Origin: Ignavibacteria bacterium
GTDB taxonomy: Bacteria > Bacteroidota > Ignavibacteria > Ch128b
Direction: 5' to 3'
DNA length: 39,657 nt
Assembly (NCBI GenBank): GCA_016873845.1
Contig: VGVX01000018.1
Coordinates: forward strand, 1 to 39,657
A model generated the notes under the pieces. The model did no database searches. It was not told where the DNA came from and worked only from the letters and a program-made list of their open reading frames with translations. Below are positions 8,246 through 17,039 of this stretch, piece by piece. Position numbers and translations under genes: made by a program. The stretch's first letter is position 1. The number at the start of each line of letters is the position of its first letter.

Positions 8246-10015
8246 ATGGGACGAAGATTAATAAGGTATCCAATCTACTGTTTAATTGGATCCTTGAGTT
8301 TTGTTTCACTTACCTGTGTTGAAGATATTTTTGTTCCACCGATAGATCCATTTGTAGAACAAAGATTGGAGCCAAATCCAAAAACATTTACCCTCGGCAC
8401 AGGACCGAATAAACTTACTATCAAAACAAATCAGGCAAACGTTACTGAAATAGAGAATGGTATTAGAATTCGAGGAAGTTTATTTGCCAAGAATAATAAA
8501 TATGGCGATGTAATGCTAACTAGCGGAGACTTTGTATTGTTAAAATCGACAGGCACAAGCTCAACAACGTACATTTCCCCTGAGCACGGCGCTCTTCCAA
8601 TAAGCAGTGGAAAATTCATAATGCAAGGTGAGACAGCTACCGAGTATGTTGGTTTTGCAGGCATTGGTCTCGTAGAATTACCGAATTATGGAATCGTAAA
8701 ACACCTTAAGATTCTCGACGTTAATATTGCTCCGATGGGCTTTATCTTAGGAAGCGAATTAGAAGATTGGCCGGTAAGTCCGAATAGATATTATTTTTAC
8801 ACAAACCTTGAAAGCCCGATTAAGGCAGAAGTTGGAAATTCAAGTTTGTCGGGAATTAAGAAGATTGCAATCGACCCATACGACCCCTACTTCTATGTTT
8901 CCTGTGATTTTGAAGGTTCAATTCTCGGACCAATTACAAATATTGGTTTTGCAGTTTCAGCCCAAGGAATCATTCCTTATAATCCGAGCGTTACAATTTA
9001 CAAGGTTCCAAATTTCAAGGGTAATCTTTATCTTACAGGAACAATTGATCTTCTTAAATTCCCAGCTTCAATAACTGGTGAGACAGTAATTGGCTTTTAC
9101 ACAGGCGACCAAAAAGGATCGGAAAATTTTTTCCAAGGTAAAGAATCAAAATTTAACCTTGGATTTAATGGCAAGGTAAACCTTGAGCATGATCTACTCG
9201 ATTTTCTTGATGTCGAAATTGTTCTTGGTAAAGCATCTCTATTTTTAAAGGTAATGGAAACCGGCGATGCCGAACTTTATTTTGTCGGTATTGTAGAACA
9301 GCCCGCTGTGACTCCAAGCGAATTAATGTATCAAATCTTTGGTGTTGACTGGAAGTTTCTTGATTATCTTCAGCCACGGCGGACAGAAACAACTTTATAT
9401 GGAACTGTTGGTACAGTTCCCTCTAATTGGGAATTAGGATTCAAACAAAAATCTTATCTCGATATATTGGGTAAGTGGAAACTTGATATGGGTGAAACCG
9501 CTGTCGAATTAAATTCTGAATTTATGTACTTCAAAGGGGAAAGCTCCGTAGCCGGGTTTAATAGAATTGGGGTTGAAGGTAAAGTGAATAAAAGTGGTGA
9601 TTTTATATTAACAGGATATCAGAAATCAGGATTCGATCTAAGCGCCGGTCCGCTTTCATTAAGTTTTAGTATGGGAATGAATTTAACTGTAGCCCTGCAG
9701 GATGCCGTTTTTACTTTTAAAGGCAAAATTAAACTAAGCGGTGAGGCGTGTGCTGAAATCTTAGGAGTAGATTTATGTGCTGATTTTTCACTTAAGGCAG
9801 AGGCATCTATTTCGACTAATGGCTCGTTCAAAATCTGTTTTAAAATTGGTATTTCAGATGTCGGATTCGATGTTTGTCTATCATTCTCATTTGACAAAGC
9901 GGGAAAAAGTGTTGAAACTATGACAGTTCAAGAGATCCCAATCGAAATGGTACCATTGGAAAACAGATTTCAACCAAAAACAGGACAAAATGAAATACAA
10001 CCAATAATGAATTAG
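8246..10015 (+). CDS. Large beta-rich putative lipoprotein, function unknown
   Basis: A 589-residue exported protein I cannot assign. The N-terminus has a signal peptide ending SFVSLTC, with C24 as the likely lipidated residue (the lipobox is loose, so this is uncertain). Most of the chain has an alternating polar/hydrophobic pattern, suggesting long beta-sheet or solenoid structure. The C-terminal 160 residues alternate strongly (LSAGPLSLSFSMGMNLTVAL) and carry four cysteines in two pairs (ACAEILGVDLC; ICFKIGISDVGFDVC) that could form disulfides in the periplasm. GGAG precedes the ATG at 8246. Middle gene of the 6649-11360 operon, so it probably works with the two flanking envelope proteins. 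Confidence 0.75.
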   Translation: MGRRLIRYPIYCLIGSLSFVSLTCVEDIFVPPIDPFVEQRLEPNPKTFTLGTGPNKLTIKTNQANVTEIENGIRIRGSLFAKNNKYGDVMLTSGDFVLLKSTGTSSTTYISPEHGALPISSGKFIMQGETATEYVGFAGIGLVELPNYGIVKHLKILDVNIAPMGFILGSELEDWPVSPNRYYFYTNLESPIKAEVGNSSLSGIKKIAIDPYDPYFYVSCDFEGSILGPITNIGFAVSAQGIIPYNPSVTIYKVPNFKGNLYLTGTIDLLKFPASITGETVIGFYTGDQKGSENFFQGKESKFNLGFNGKVNLEHDLLDFLDVEIVLGKASLFLKVMETGDAELYFVGIVEQPAVTPSELMYQIFGVDWKFLDYLQPRRTETTLYGTVGTVPSNWELGFKQKSYLDILGKWKLDMGETAVELNSEFMYFKGESSVAGFNRIGVEGKVNKSGDFILTGYQKSGFDLSAGPLSLSFSMGMNLTVALQDAVFTFKGKIKLSGEACAEILGVDLCADFSLKAEASISTNGSFKICFKIGISDVGFDVCLSFSFDKAGKSVETMTVQEIPIEMVPLENRFQPKTGQNEIQPIMN

Positions 10016-10082
10016 AATCTTATGTTTGAATGAACAGCAATCCTAATATCTTTATAATTTTTTCTAAAAAAGGAAAATTAAT

Positions 10083-11360
10083 ATGATGCGTGGAATTTGT
10101 TTGGTATTTATTGCAGTCACAACATCAATAATCATCACTTCTTGTAAAAGCATAACAGAACCAGAAGTTGATTATAATTATTCCATACAAAAAGTCTGGT
10201 GGTCGGATATTATCGATAATGATAAAGATGGATTCGCAGTGAGCAAGATCTTGAATTTTAACGTCCGCTTAGAAGAAAACGTTACTCGCACTGTAGTAGC
10301 TCGAATTTATTATAAATTAACCGATGCACCAAACTATTCTTTCTATAACTTTACGGAGGAATATGAAATTGAAGGAATAAAATCACCTTCATCTATGCAA
10401 ATGATAATTGGTATCCCGAACAAAGAACTTATTTCGGGTTTATATGATTTTCAAATCGAACTTTATGAAAAAAGCAATAATCGAGTGAAAACTAAAGTAA
10501 CCATCGAGGATTCCATTGGTGCAGTATTGGCAAATCAAGCTTTTGAGGAATTGAAGGATGATCAAATTTATACTATTACACCATGGTGGCGAGATGCATA
10601 TGACCGTAACGGGAATGGTTATGCACGATATGCTACACTCGGATTAGATATCGATGTTGGAGGAAATTTAGAAAAAAAGTTGACAGCATATGTCTACTAT
10701 AAACAAAAAACTTCAGATAAGTTTAGGCTATACCTTACGAGTAAGGAATTCACAATCCGAGGAATGCAAAGACAAGATTCCATAAATTTACTTATCGGAG
10801 AGGAAGGTAAAGAATTAAGCAGAGGTGAATATGACTTTCGAGTTGAATTCATGGAAACCGCTTTTGATTATCCTGCCGCGGTAATCGACAACCGAACATC
10901 TGACATTCTTAACGACGTTAAATTCGAAACTCACGATGAGGACAGCTATTTCTACACCGTTGTAAAAAATAATTTAAATTGGATCAACCTGGTAGATAAT
11001 GATGCAGATGGGTATACAAGTTCACGGAAACTCATTTTCGACGTTGATGTAGATAAAAACGAGTACCGTTCCATACTTGCTAAAATATTTGTTAAACATC
11101 CTGACTCGACCAACTATAATTATTACGGCATTACAAATGTATTTCGTATTTATGGAAGTAATCCTTTCGATACAATTCAAATTCCAATTGGAACTGCTTC
11201 TTACAATTTAGACAGCGCCAAGTACAATTTTATTCTTACAGTTTATGAAGATGTACCCGATTCACTAAAAATCATTGAGGCAGAAGCCGGGGGTTATAAG
11301 GAAGGAGATGCATTGTACCAGCAATCATTTGAAACTGCATTACAGGATTCATTGAGATGA
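10083..11360 (+). CDS. Lipoprotein with three choice-of-anchor-H-like repeats
   Basis: A 425-residue lipoprotein: signal peptide and lipobox IITSC with C21. Three homologous domains of about 130 residues follow. Each starts with an aromatic then an acidic calcium-type loop (DIIDNDKDG at 42-50, DAYDRNGNG at 171-179, NLVDNDADG at 302-310), then a strand with alternating acids, a YYK/FVK strand, an I-x-G turn and a closing (E/K)YDF or KYNF strand. This resembles the choice-of-anchor H domain, normally seen singly. AAGGA stands eight bases before the ATG. Last gene of the operon. A surface or periplasmic binding role is likely; the ligand is unknown. Confidence 0.75.
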   Translation: MMRGICLVFIAVTTSIIITSCKSITEPEVDYNYSIQKVWWSDIIDNDKDGFAVSKILNFNVRLEENVTRTVVARIYYKLTDAPNYSFYNFTEEYEIEGIKSPSSMQMIIGIPNKELISGLYDFQIELYEKSNNRVKTKVTIEDSIGAVLANQAFEELKDDQIYTITPWWRDAYDRNGNGYARYATLGLDIDVGGNLEKKLTAYVYYKQKTSDKFRLYLTSKEFTIRGMQRQDSINLLIGEEGKELSRGEYDFRVEFMETAFDYPAAVIDNRTSDILNDVKFETHDEDSYFYTVVKNNLNWINLVDNDADGYTSSRKLIFDVDVDKNEYRSILAKIFVKHPDSTNYNYYGITNVFRIYGSNPFDTIQIPIGTASYNLDSAKYNFILTVYEDVPDSLKIIEAEAGGYKEGDALYQQSFETALQDSLR

Positions 11361-11532
11361 GATCGTGCTTTGAGATAAAAAGCATTATCTAATTGATTGT
11401 TTTTGTTATATCTGTAAATAAGAGACGGTGTACTCGAAGTCAGGGAGAAATTATTGATTTTTTGCGGTTAAATGTCCATATTTTTTACATATGTAATTGT
11501 TGTAATCCTCTTTAAAGAGAAGTATTCTTTTT

Positions 11533-11629
11533 CCGAAGGAATGCCTTCGGCAGAAGCTTGTCGTCCCGACAAGTCGGGATATGGATTTTTGCCTGCCCGC
11601 TAACCTTAAACTTACGAGGCAGGCGGGTT
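11533..11629. repeat. Cluster of three adjacent mini-palindromes
   Basis: In order: CCGAAGG-AATG-CCTTCGG (11533-11550, perfect), TCCCGAC-AA-GTCGGGA (11564-11579, perfect), and TGCCTGCCCGC...GAGGCAGGCGGGTT (11590-11629). The second recurs as the core of the terminator at 18559-18590, the third in the leader at 6571-6615. They are unrelated to each other in sequence yet sit within 100 bp. Confidence 0.8.
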
Positions 11630-11713
11630 GGAATCAAATACTATGTTCTGATTAAACTGTTCAGAGATTTTTGTGCATGTTAGACGGATATCTCTGAAAC
11701 ATAAAATATTTAC

Positions 11714-11782
11714 ATAAGCGAATAAGGTGGTTTGATAAATTATTTTTTTCATAATACAAATTTAACCCCTTATTTCGCTTAT
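11714..11782. repeat. Inverted repeat with long loop
   Basis: ATAAGCGAATAAGG at 11714-11727 pairs with CCTTATTTCGCTTAT at 11768-11782, with one unpaired base, leaving a 40-base AT-rich loop. It may be a decayed MITE or a convergent-gene terminator. Low certainty. Confidence 0.45.
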
Positions 11783-11844
11783 TGTTATATAATTTGCATA
11801 ACTTTAGTTAAAAGTAAATTGTAAGATTACTTGAAGCGGATGAT

Positions 11845-12981
11845 TTATTTTTTCTTTATCGTAAATCTATCAATAACTTTTATTTCTGTTCCAATTTTTG
11901 TAAAGGAACCGTCTTCCGGAAAAATTCCGTATGTAACGGCATCAACTTTTTCATCATAGACTTCAAATAGAACATAGGTGAATGCACGATAGCCGACAAA
12001 ATCTCTTGATGCTTGTGAGTTTTCGTTTGGGCCATGGTAATAATTTAGCGTTTCATAATAAGGAATTGCTTCAATGTATGTCATCTCTTGACCATATCTT
12101 TTCTGCTCAGGATTATCACCATACTTTGGATTGAATTCGTATAAAGGTGCACCGCTACTACCGGTTGTTATTTGAAAAACTCCATCAACAGATTGCCTGC
12201 CATACATATGCTCGTGTCCATTGATAAATGCTGTTACTTTATATTCATTTAATAAACTCCAAAACTTGTTTCTTCTATCGAGATACCATTTGCGTGTTGA
12301 ATCTAACGGGGGAGAAAAGTTTCTGCCTAAGTTTGGGAGTCCATCTCTCAAATGTCCACCAATTGGAAAAGCAGGCTCGTGACTTATAACAAAAATTTGT
12401 TTAATGCCTCGTGATTTTGCATTTGATAGATCGTTCTCAAGCCAGTCGAGATGCTTGATGTAATGTCTGTCAGGTTTGTCGTCGGTTGTATCAGCTAAAT
12501 CGCCGTAATGCCACCGGTCGCTGGTCATAAAAACAAAATGTGAGTTTTCGTAGTCGAATGAATATGTCAAACCTTTTTCATCATCCGGTCCGTTCATGAA
12601 AACATCGGGAAAGAGTTTCCTGAAATTATCTTCATCGTCGCGGTGCTGAACTTCGTGATTGCCGACTGTCAGCCAAACTTTAGGCCAAACCATGTTCGGA
12701 TTATTATAGATAGGAGACATAACTTTTTTCCAGAATTGAAGCTGCATGTAAGTTAAATTCGGATCGAATCTATTTCCGGCGACCATATCTCCTGCAAACA
12801 CGATAAACTTAACATCTTTTTGATTCTCAACAATATGATTCACGATAGTCGATAACACCGCTTCGTTCACTCCGTTGTTGCTGCCGCGGCTGTCGGACAT
12901 TGCAATGAACTGAAACAGCTGAGCCGTGACAGAAGAAAAAGTTATCAACGAACAAAACAAGATCATATAAAATCTGTGCAT
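11845..12981 (-). CDS. Secreted calcineurin-like metallophosphoesterase
   Basis: A 378-residue exported phosphoesterase with a signal peptide (FCSLITFSSVTA). Binuclear-metal motifs run in order: MSDSRGS (DxR in place of the usual DxH), FAGDMVAG (GDxV), VGNHEVQ (GNHE), VISHEPAF, and INGHEHMYGR (GHxH). The layout resembles purple-acid-phosphatase-like members of the calcineurin superfamily; the substrate cannot be read from sequence. ATG at 12981 is preceded by AAGGA. No T9SS sorting domain is present, so it is probably periplasmic. It stands alone, convergent with the envelope operon. Confidence 0.85.
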   Translation of the reverse strand: MHRFYMILFCSLITFSSVTAQLFQFIAMSDSRGSNNGVNEAVLSTIVNHIVENQKDVKFIVFAGDMVAGNRFDPNLTYMQLQFWKKVMSPIYNNPNMVWPKVWLTVGNHEVQHRDDEDNFRKLFPDVFMNGPDDEKGLTYSFDYENSHFVFMTSDRWHYGDLADTTDDKPDRHYIKHLDWLENDLSNAKSRGIKQIFVISHEPAFPIGGHLRDGLPNLGRNFSPPLDSTRKWYLDRRNKFWSLLNEYKVTAFINGHEHMYGRQSVDGVFQITTGSSGAPLYEFNPKYGDNPEQKRYGQEMTYIEAIPYYETLNYYHGPNENSQASRDFVGYRAFTYVLFEVYDEKVDAVTYGIFPEDGSFTKIGTEIKVIDRFTIKKK

Positions 12982-13162
12982 TACATATCCTTAATTAGAT
13001 TATTACAAAGTGTGACAAAGTTAAGTCGATTTTTTGAATTATTGAAAAGTTTTTGAGTGATGATTCTTTTCTCTACATCCAAATCGATCCCCTAAATCTG
13101 AAATAATAATTTGATAACCTCAAAGAATTTTCATGAAGCAAATAAATGAGGTTGGCACAAGA

Positions 13163-13234
13163 GGTTCTCCCGATACACGATTTCCTCGAAATCGTACTCG
13201 AGAACCGTGAAATTTTTTTTAGGTTTTCGAGTGT
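13163..13234. repeat. Nested palindrome, GGTTCTC/GAGAACC family, copy 1
   Basis: Outer arms GGTTCTC...GAGAACC enclose inner arms CGATTTC/GAAATCG. After a 17-base spacer comes TTTTCGAGTGT. Copy 2 at 18453-18521 has the same outer arm, inner arm and trailing TTTTCGAGTGT, with only a few changes in the palindrome, so the unit is about 70 bp. Confidence 0.8.
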
Positions 13235-13260
13235 GGTTGACTAAAATGTACTTCAATTTA

Positions 13261-13302
13261 TCATTCCCGTGTAAATGCTCAGCATCCTTTTGACGGGAAT
13301 CT
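13261..13302. repeat. GTCATTC/GAATC family repeat
   Basis: TCATTCCCGT...ACGGGAATCT with an expanded interior that includes ATGCTCAGCAT, a further small palindrome. Same ends as the copies near arsC. Confidence 0.65.
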
Positions 13303-13322
13303 AAAACCAACGAAAATATTAT

Positions 13323-13369
13323 GGATTCCCACTCACCACTTGCGTGAGGACAGGTTTCGTGGGAATGAC
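13323..13369. repeat. GTCATTC/GAATC family repeat, inverted and expanded
   Basis: GGATTCCC...GGGAATGAC, opposite orientation to the copy at 13261. The interior (CTCACCACTTGCGTGAG, then ACAGG) holds an inner stem CTCAC/GTGAG, so it looks like a repeat with a second palindrome inside it. Confidence 0.65.
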
Positions 13370-13491
13370 TAATGAGAAAAAATTAATTTTTAGACAGCCA
13401 GGAAATAGATAATCATTGAATAGTTTTTCTAAATCGAATATGAGATCAATACTTCGTAAGCGAGATTATTTTTAGTATTTTTGCCCTCACT

Positions 13492-15633
13492 ATGCCGAAC
13501 ATATCGAAGTCACTCGCTTTATTATTTATTTTTCTAATGACTTTTTTCCTAACAGAAGGATTTGGTCAGAAAATAGTCACTGCAGTTGAAATTTTTACTC
13601 CGCCTTCAATTGATGGCATGCTAAACGATTCCGTCTGGAGTTTAGCTGTACCGAATTCAGAATTTTTACAGCAGGAACCAAAAGCAGGCGAAAATCCCAC
13701 ATTCAAAACTGAGATAAGAATTCTTTACGATAAAGAAAACCTCTACCTCGGAATTATGTGCTACGATCCTGAGCCGGATAAAATAGTTGCACGCGAATTG
13801 AAGCGCGACGGAAATCTGCGCGGCGATGATAACATCATGATGATATTCGATACTTTTAACGACGACCGGAATGCTTATTGGTTTGGTACAAACCCGCTCG
13901 GAATGAGAGACGATGCTATTCTTTATGGGTTTGATTATCGCAGCTTCAATGAAGAATGGCATGGAATATGGGACGTGAGTTCGGCAATTGTCGACAGCGG
14001 CTGGAGCACCGAATTAGTTTTTCCATTTTCAACTTTTAAATTTCACGATAAAGACGAACAAACTTGGGGATTTAATTTACTTAGACAGATCAGAAGATTG
14101 AATGAACAAGCGATTTGGTCTGCAGCAGGGAAAAATCTTGGATTATTTCGAATTGCTTTTGCTGGTGATCTAGTAGGAATAAAAAAAATTAAAAGGGGGG
14201 ATCCAATTTACATTAAGCCATTTTTAACAGGAGGGTTTCAACAAGGTGAATCGGTAAAGAAAAAAAATTTTGAGCCCGGTTTGGATATCAAGTATGGAAT
14301 TACACAGAACTTCTCCCTCGATTTGACTTTCAACACGGATTTTGCTCAAGTCGAATCTGACAGAGCAAGGATCAATCTCACTCAGTTTCCGCTATTTTTT
14401 CCTGAGAAGCGGGAATTCTTTTTAGAAAACGCGAACGTTTTCGATTACACTTTTGGAGCGGGCAATAATTTATTTTACAGCAGGCGGATCGGAATTAGTG
14501 ATGAAGCGCAAATCCCGATTATTGCAGGAGCAAGACTTGTTGGCAGAATCCAGAAGGTCGAGCTTGGTGTAATGAACATCCAAACCGAAAAACGTGGCGC
14601 TGAACCTACAACCAATTATGGTGTGGTTAGAATGAAATACGATCTATTCGATCAATCTTATGCCGGATTTATTTTCACTAATAAGATTTCGAAAAATAAA
14701 TTCAATCGTGTTTATGCTGGGGATTTTAATTTTACTTTTAGTGAAATATTCGGCGATCAGACTATGGCAATCGGTGGTGGAGTAATGAAGTCAGAGGATA
14801 CTGATGGGGGAAAAAATTCCTGGGGGAGCAAGTTCTTCATAAATTATCCAAATGATTTGATCAATTTTTTTACCAGCCATAGATATGCACAAAAAGATTT
14901 TAATCCTGGAATCGGATTTATGTACAGAACAGGCTTCCAATCTCTTGTTTTCAATTTGAAAGTCTCTCCAAGAATTAATTGGAATGAAGTTAAACGATTG
15001 AACTTCGAGCCGATTGAGTCGGATATTTATTGGAATGATAAGGGCGAGCTTTCGATTATTAGAGCAAGCTTTGTACCCATCGGTTTGTCAACTAATGCAG
15101 ATGATAATCTTGAATTTAAAATCAATAGAAGATTTGATTTTTTAGAGAGCGATTTCAATATCTTCGATACAACCGTGATCCCAATCGGGAAATACTGGTA
15201 CACGAGCTATGAAGTTGACCTGGAAACTTCTCGAAGCAGAAAAATCTACGGCGGAGTTGAATACAGTTTCGGAGATTATTTAACCGGAAAGAAAAAGTCT
15301 TTTTCACTGAATGTTTCCTCAATTTTGAGCAAGCATTTATCCATCTCGGCTGATTATGAAACAAATACGATTAAGCTGCGTGAAGGAATTTTCACAACTA
15401 ATGAGTTCGGAACTAGAATCCGTTACGATTTCACAACGATGATCTATTCTTCTATTTTTGCTCAGTGGAATAATGAAGAAAATGAGATTAACATCAATTA
15501 CCGTTTCAACTGGCAGCCAAAGATTGGGAGCGATTTCTATCTCGTTGTGAATCATATGCTGTCAACGGGAAGAAAATTCCGCACGAAAGATATTGCAATC
15601 CTTGCAAAGATAGTTTGGCTGTTTGTGATTTAG
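13492..15633 (+). CDS. CBM9-like / DUF5916 outer-membrane beta-barrel protein
   Basis: A 713-residue exported protein. The signal peptide (LALLFIFLMTFFLTEGFG) is followed by a CBM9-like domain: SIDGMLNDSVWSLA, then RILYDKENLYLGIMCYDPEP and a GDDNIMMIFDTFNDDRNAYWF block, about residues 30-220. The rest (about 230-713) matches the DUF5916 barrel pattern of many aromatic-rich strands, with FNTDFAQVESDRARINLT and LFFPEKREFFLENA as characteristic stretches. Such proteins are common in Bacteroidota/Ignavibacteria and often annotated as carbohydrate-binding; ligand unknown. No Shine-Dalgarno sequence is seen before the ATG. It ends at a hairpin terminator. Confidence 0.88.
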   Translation: MPNISKSLALLFIFLMTFFLTEGFGQKIVTAVEIFTPPSIDGMLNDSVWSLAVPNSEFLQQEPKAGENPTFKTEIRILYDKENLYLGIMCYDPEPDKIVARELKRDGNLRGDDNIMMIFDTFNDDRNAYWFGTNPLGMRDDAILYGFDYRSFNEEWHGIWDVSSAIVDSGWSTELVFPFSTFKFHDKDEQTWGFNLLRQIRRLNEQAIWSAAGKNLGLFRIAFAGDLVGIKKIKRGDPIYIKPFLTGGFQQGESVKKKNFEPGLDIKYGITQNFSLDLTFNTDFAQVESDRARINLTQFPLFFPEKREFFLENANVFDYTFGAGNNLFYSRRIGISDEAQIPIIAGARLVGRIQKVELGVMNIQTEKRGAEPTTNYGVVRMKYDLFDQSYAGFIFTNKISKNKFNRVYAGDFNFTFSEIFGDQTMAIGGGVMKSEDTDGGKNSWGSKFFINYPNDLINFFTSHRYAQKDFNPGIGFMYRTGFQSLVFNLKVSPRINWNEVKRLNFEPIESDIYWNDKGELSIIRASFVPIGLSTNADDNLEFKINRRFDFLESDFNIFDTTVIPIGKYWYTSYEVDLETSRSRKIYGGVEYSFGDYLTGKKKSFSLNVSSILSKHLSISADYETNTIKLREGIFTTNEFGTRIRYDFTTMIYSSIFAQWNNEENEININYRFNWQPKIGSDFYLVVNHMLSTGRKFRTKDIAILAKIVWLFVI

Positions 15634-15643
15634 AGGGCTGCAG

Positions 15644-15679
15644 AAAGATGCCATCCCGGTTTGTTGAGATGGCATCTTT
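15644..15679. terminator. Bidirectional hairpin terminator
   Basis: Perfect 12-bp stem AAAGATGCCATC/GATGGCATCTTT with a 12-base loop and TTTTCT after it on the plus strand. It lies between convergent stops (15633 and 15692), 10 bases after the plus gene. The same stem (AAGATGCCAT/ATGGCATCTT) is reused at 18413-18446 around a different core. Confidence 0.85.
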
Positions 15680-15691
15680 TCTAATGAAAAA

Positions 15692-16972
15692 TTATTTCAG
15701 CAGTATCATCTTCTTCAGCTCGGAAAATTTTCCGGCTGTCAGTTTATAAAAATACACTCCACTTGATAGGTTATTTGCAGCAGAAAATTTAACTAAATGT
15801 TTTCCTGCTTGTTTAAACTCATTCACTAAGGTTTGAACTTCTCTTCCTAGAACATCATAAACTTTTAGAGTTACAAAGCTCGGCTTTTGTAATTCATAGC
15901 TTATAACAGTAGATGGATTAAACGGATTCGGATAGTTTTGATACAGAGAATATGAGTGAATTGAGAACGATTCATCGTCAACTGATGTAACTCCAGTAAC
16001 TCCATTTTCATTATATATAGCAAGACCATGTGAAAACGTCCCTATCCACTTATTATTAAATCTATCAATCTTCATTGATATTATGCTCCAAGGGTTAGTA
16101 ACATCCGGAAATGTCGTGAAAGTAGTTCCATCAAATTTAACTAAACCACGATCCGTTCCAATCCATAAGTTATTATCTTTGTCCACAGTAATAACATTTA
16201 TAAAATTATTTGGCATTGGGGAGTTAGAAGTATTGTATGAAATAAATGTACTGTCGTTTACCCATTTCAGTAATCCTTGATCTGCAGTGCCTAACCATCT
16301 AACTCCGTTCAGATCTTTTGCGAAAGAAAAAAATCTTTGTGATGGCATCGTGGTATTAGTCGTATCGAATATTTTCCAAGTATCATTATATAAAAGTACG
16401 AGCCCTTTATAAGAACAAATCCATAATGAATCCCCCTCCTTCTTCACTTGTCCCCCATATCCAGTTGGCATAGGTGAATTGATTGGACTAAAAAGTGTAA
16501 AATTAGAATTATCAAACTTTATCAAGCCATAACGTGTTGGGGAGAACGACCATTTATTACCGTTATTATCAATTTCCATTTGTGGGAATTTTGTATATCC
16601 CATAGCTCCAATTCCTTCATACTTATATACATTCCAATTAATTCCATCAAATTTATAAAATCGGTAGCCATGGTCTATCCAATTACAATTTGAACTATCC
16701 ACTTTTACCGCAGTAAATTGCCATGGGAGTGTGTCTCTTACAGAGATGTTCCAGTGAGTCCAGTTTATTCCATCATATTTAAGTAAACCAGAGTGAAAAC
16801 CATATAAAGAGTAACCGATCCAAAAATTGTCATAGTTATCAATTTCTATTGAGTTAACTATGTCAAATTCTAAATCCGAATTAACTCTATTAATAAACAA
16901 CCATTGATTTGTTTGCGCGAGATTTATGTTTGTTAAAAATAATAGCAACAAAATTATAACTTTTAATTTCAT
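15692..16972 (-). CDS. T9SS cargo, two-component-propeller repeats
   Basis: A 426-residue secreted protein. Signal peptide (VIILLLLFLTNINLA), then about seven propeller units of the Reg_prop type, each with an NxWIG / GLxKYDG pattern (DNLWIGTDRGLVKFDGTTF is the clearest). The last 85 residues are a T9SS type A sorting domain: LYQNYPNPFNPSTVISYEL, VYDVLGREVQTLV and a final GKFSELKKMILLK. It should cross the outer membrane by T9SS and be released or surface-anchored. AAGGAG precedes the ATG. First of six cargo genes in a row on this strand; the fold repeats in the 726-residue gene at 22228. Confidence 0.88.
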   Translation of the reverse strand: MKLKVIILLLLFLTNINLAQTNQWLFINRVNSDLEFDIVNSIEIDNYDNFWIGYSLYGFHSGLLKYDGINWTHWNISVRDTLPWQFTAVKVDSSNCNWIDHGYRFYKFDGINWNVYKYEGIGAMGYTKFPQMEIDNNGNKWSFSPTRYGLIKFDNSNFTLFSPINSPMPTGYGGQVKKEGDSLWICSYKGLVLLYNDTWKIFDTTNTTMPSQRFFSFAKDLNGVRWLGTADQGLLKWVNDSTFISYNTSNSPMPNNFINVITVDKDNNLWIGTDRGLVKFDGTTFTTFPDVTNPWSIISMKIDRFNNKWIGTFSHGLAIYNENGVTGVTSVDDESFSIHSYSLYQNYPNPFNPSTVISYELQKPSFVTLKVYDVLGREVQTLVNEFKQAGKHLVKFSAANNLSSGVYFYKLTAGKFSELKKMILLK

Positions 16973-17014
16973 TGTATATCTCCTTTTGTATTTAGTATAA
17001 ACTTAAATAAAGAA

Positions 17015-17039
17015 GTAAATAGATATTTTCTCTATTTAC
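17015..17039 (-). terminator. AT-rich hairpin overlapping a stop codon
   Basis: Perfect 8-bp stem GTAAATAG/CTATTTAC with a 9-base loop, overlapping the stop of the 394-residue cargo gene and followed on the minus strand by TTCTTTATTT. The stem is weak (AT-rich), so termination is possible rather than sure. Confidence 0.45.

Larger units (their letters stand above)
11361..11844. other. Repeat-bearing spacer between convergent genes
   Basis: 480 bases without a gene, between a plus-strand and a minus-strand stop. It holds a cluster of three mini-palindromes (11533-11629) and a long-looped inverted repeat (11714-11782). No coding potential was seen on either strand. Confidence 0.7.
12982..13491. 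other. Repeat-rich divergent spacer
   Basis: 510 bases between divergent genes with no coding frame. It contains one copy of the nested GGTTCTC/GAGAACC palindrome (13163-13234) and two copies of the GTCATTC/GAATC family (13261-13302, 13323-13369). Promoters for both flanking genes must be here but were not resolved. Confidence 0.65.
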
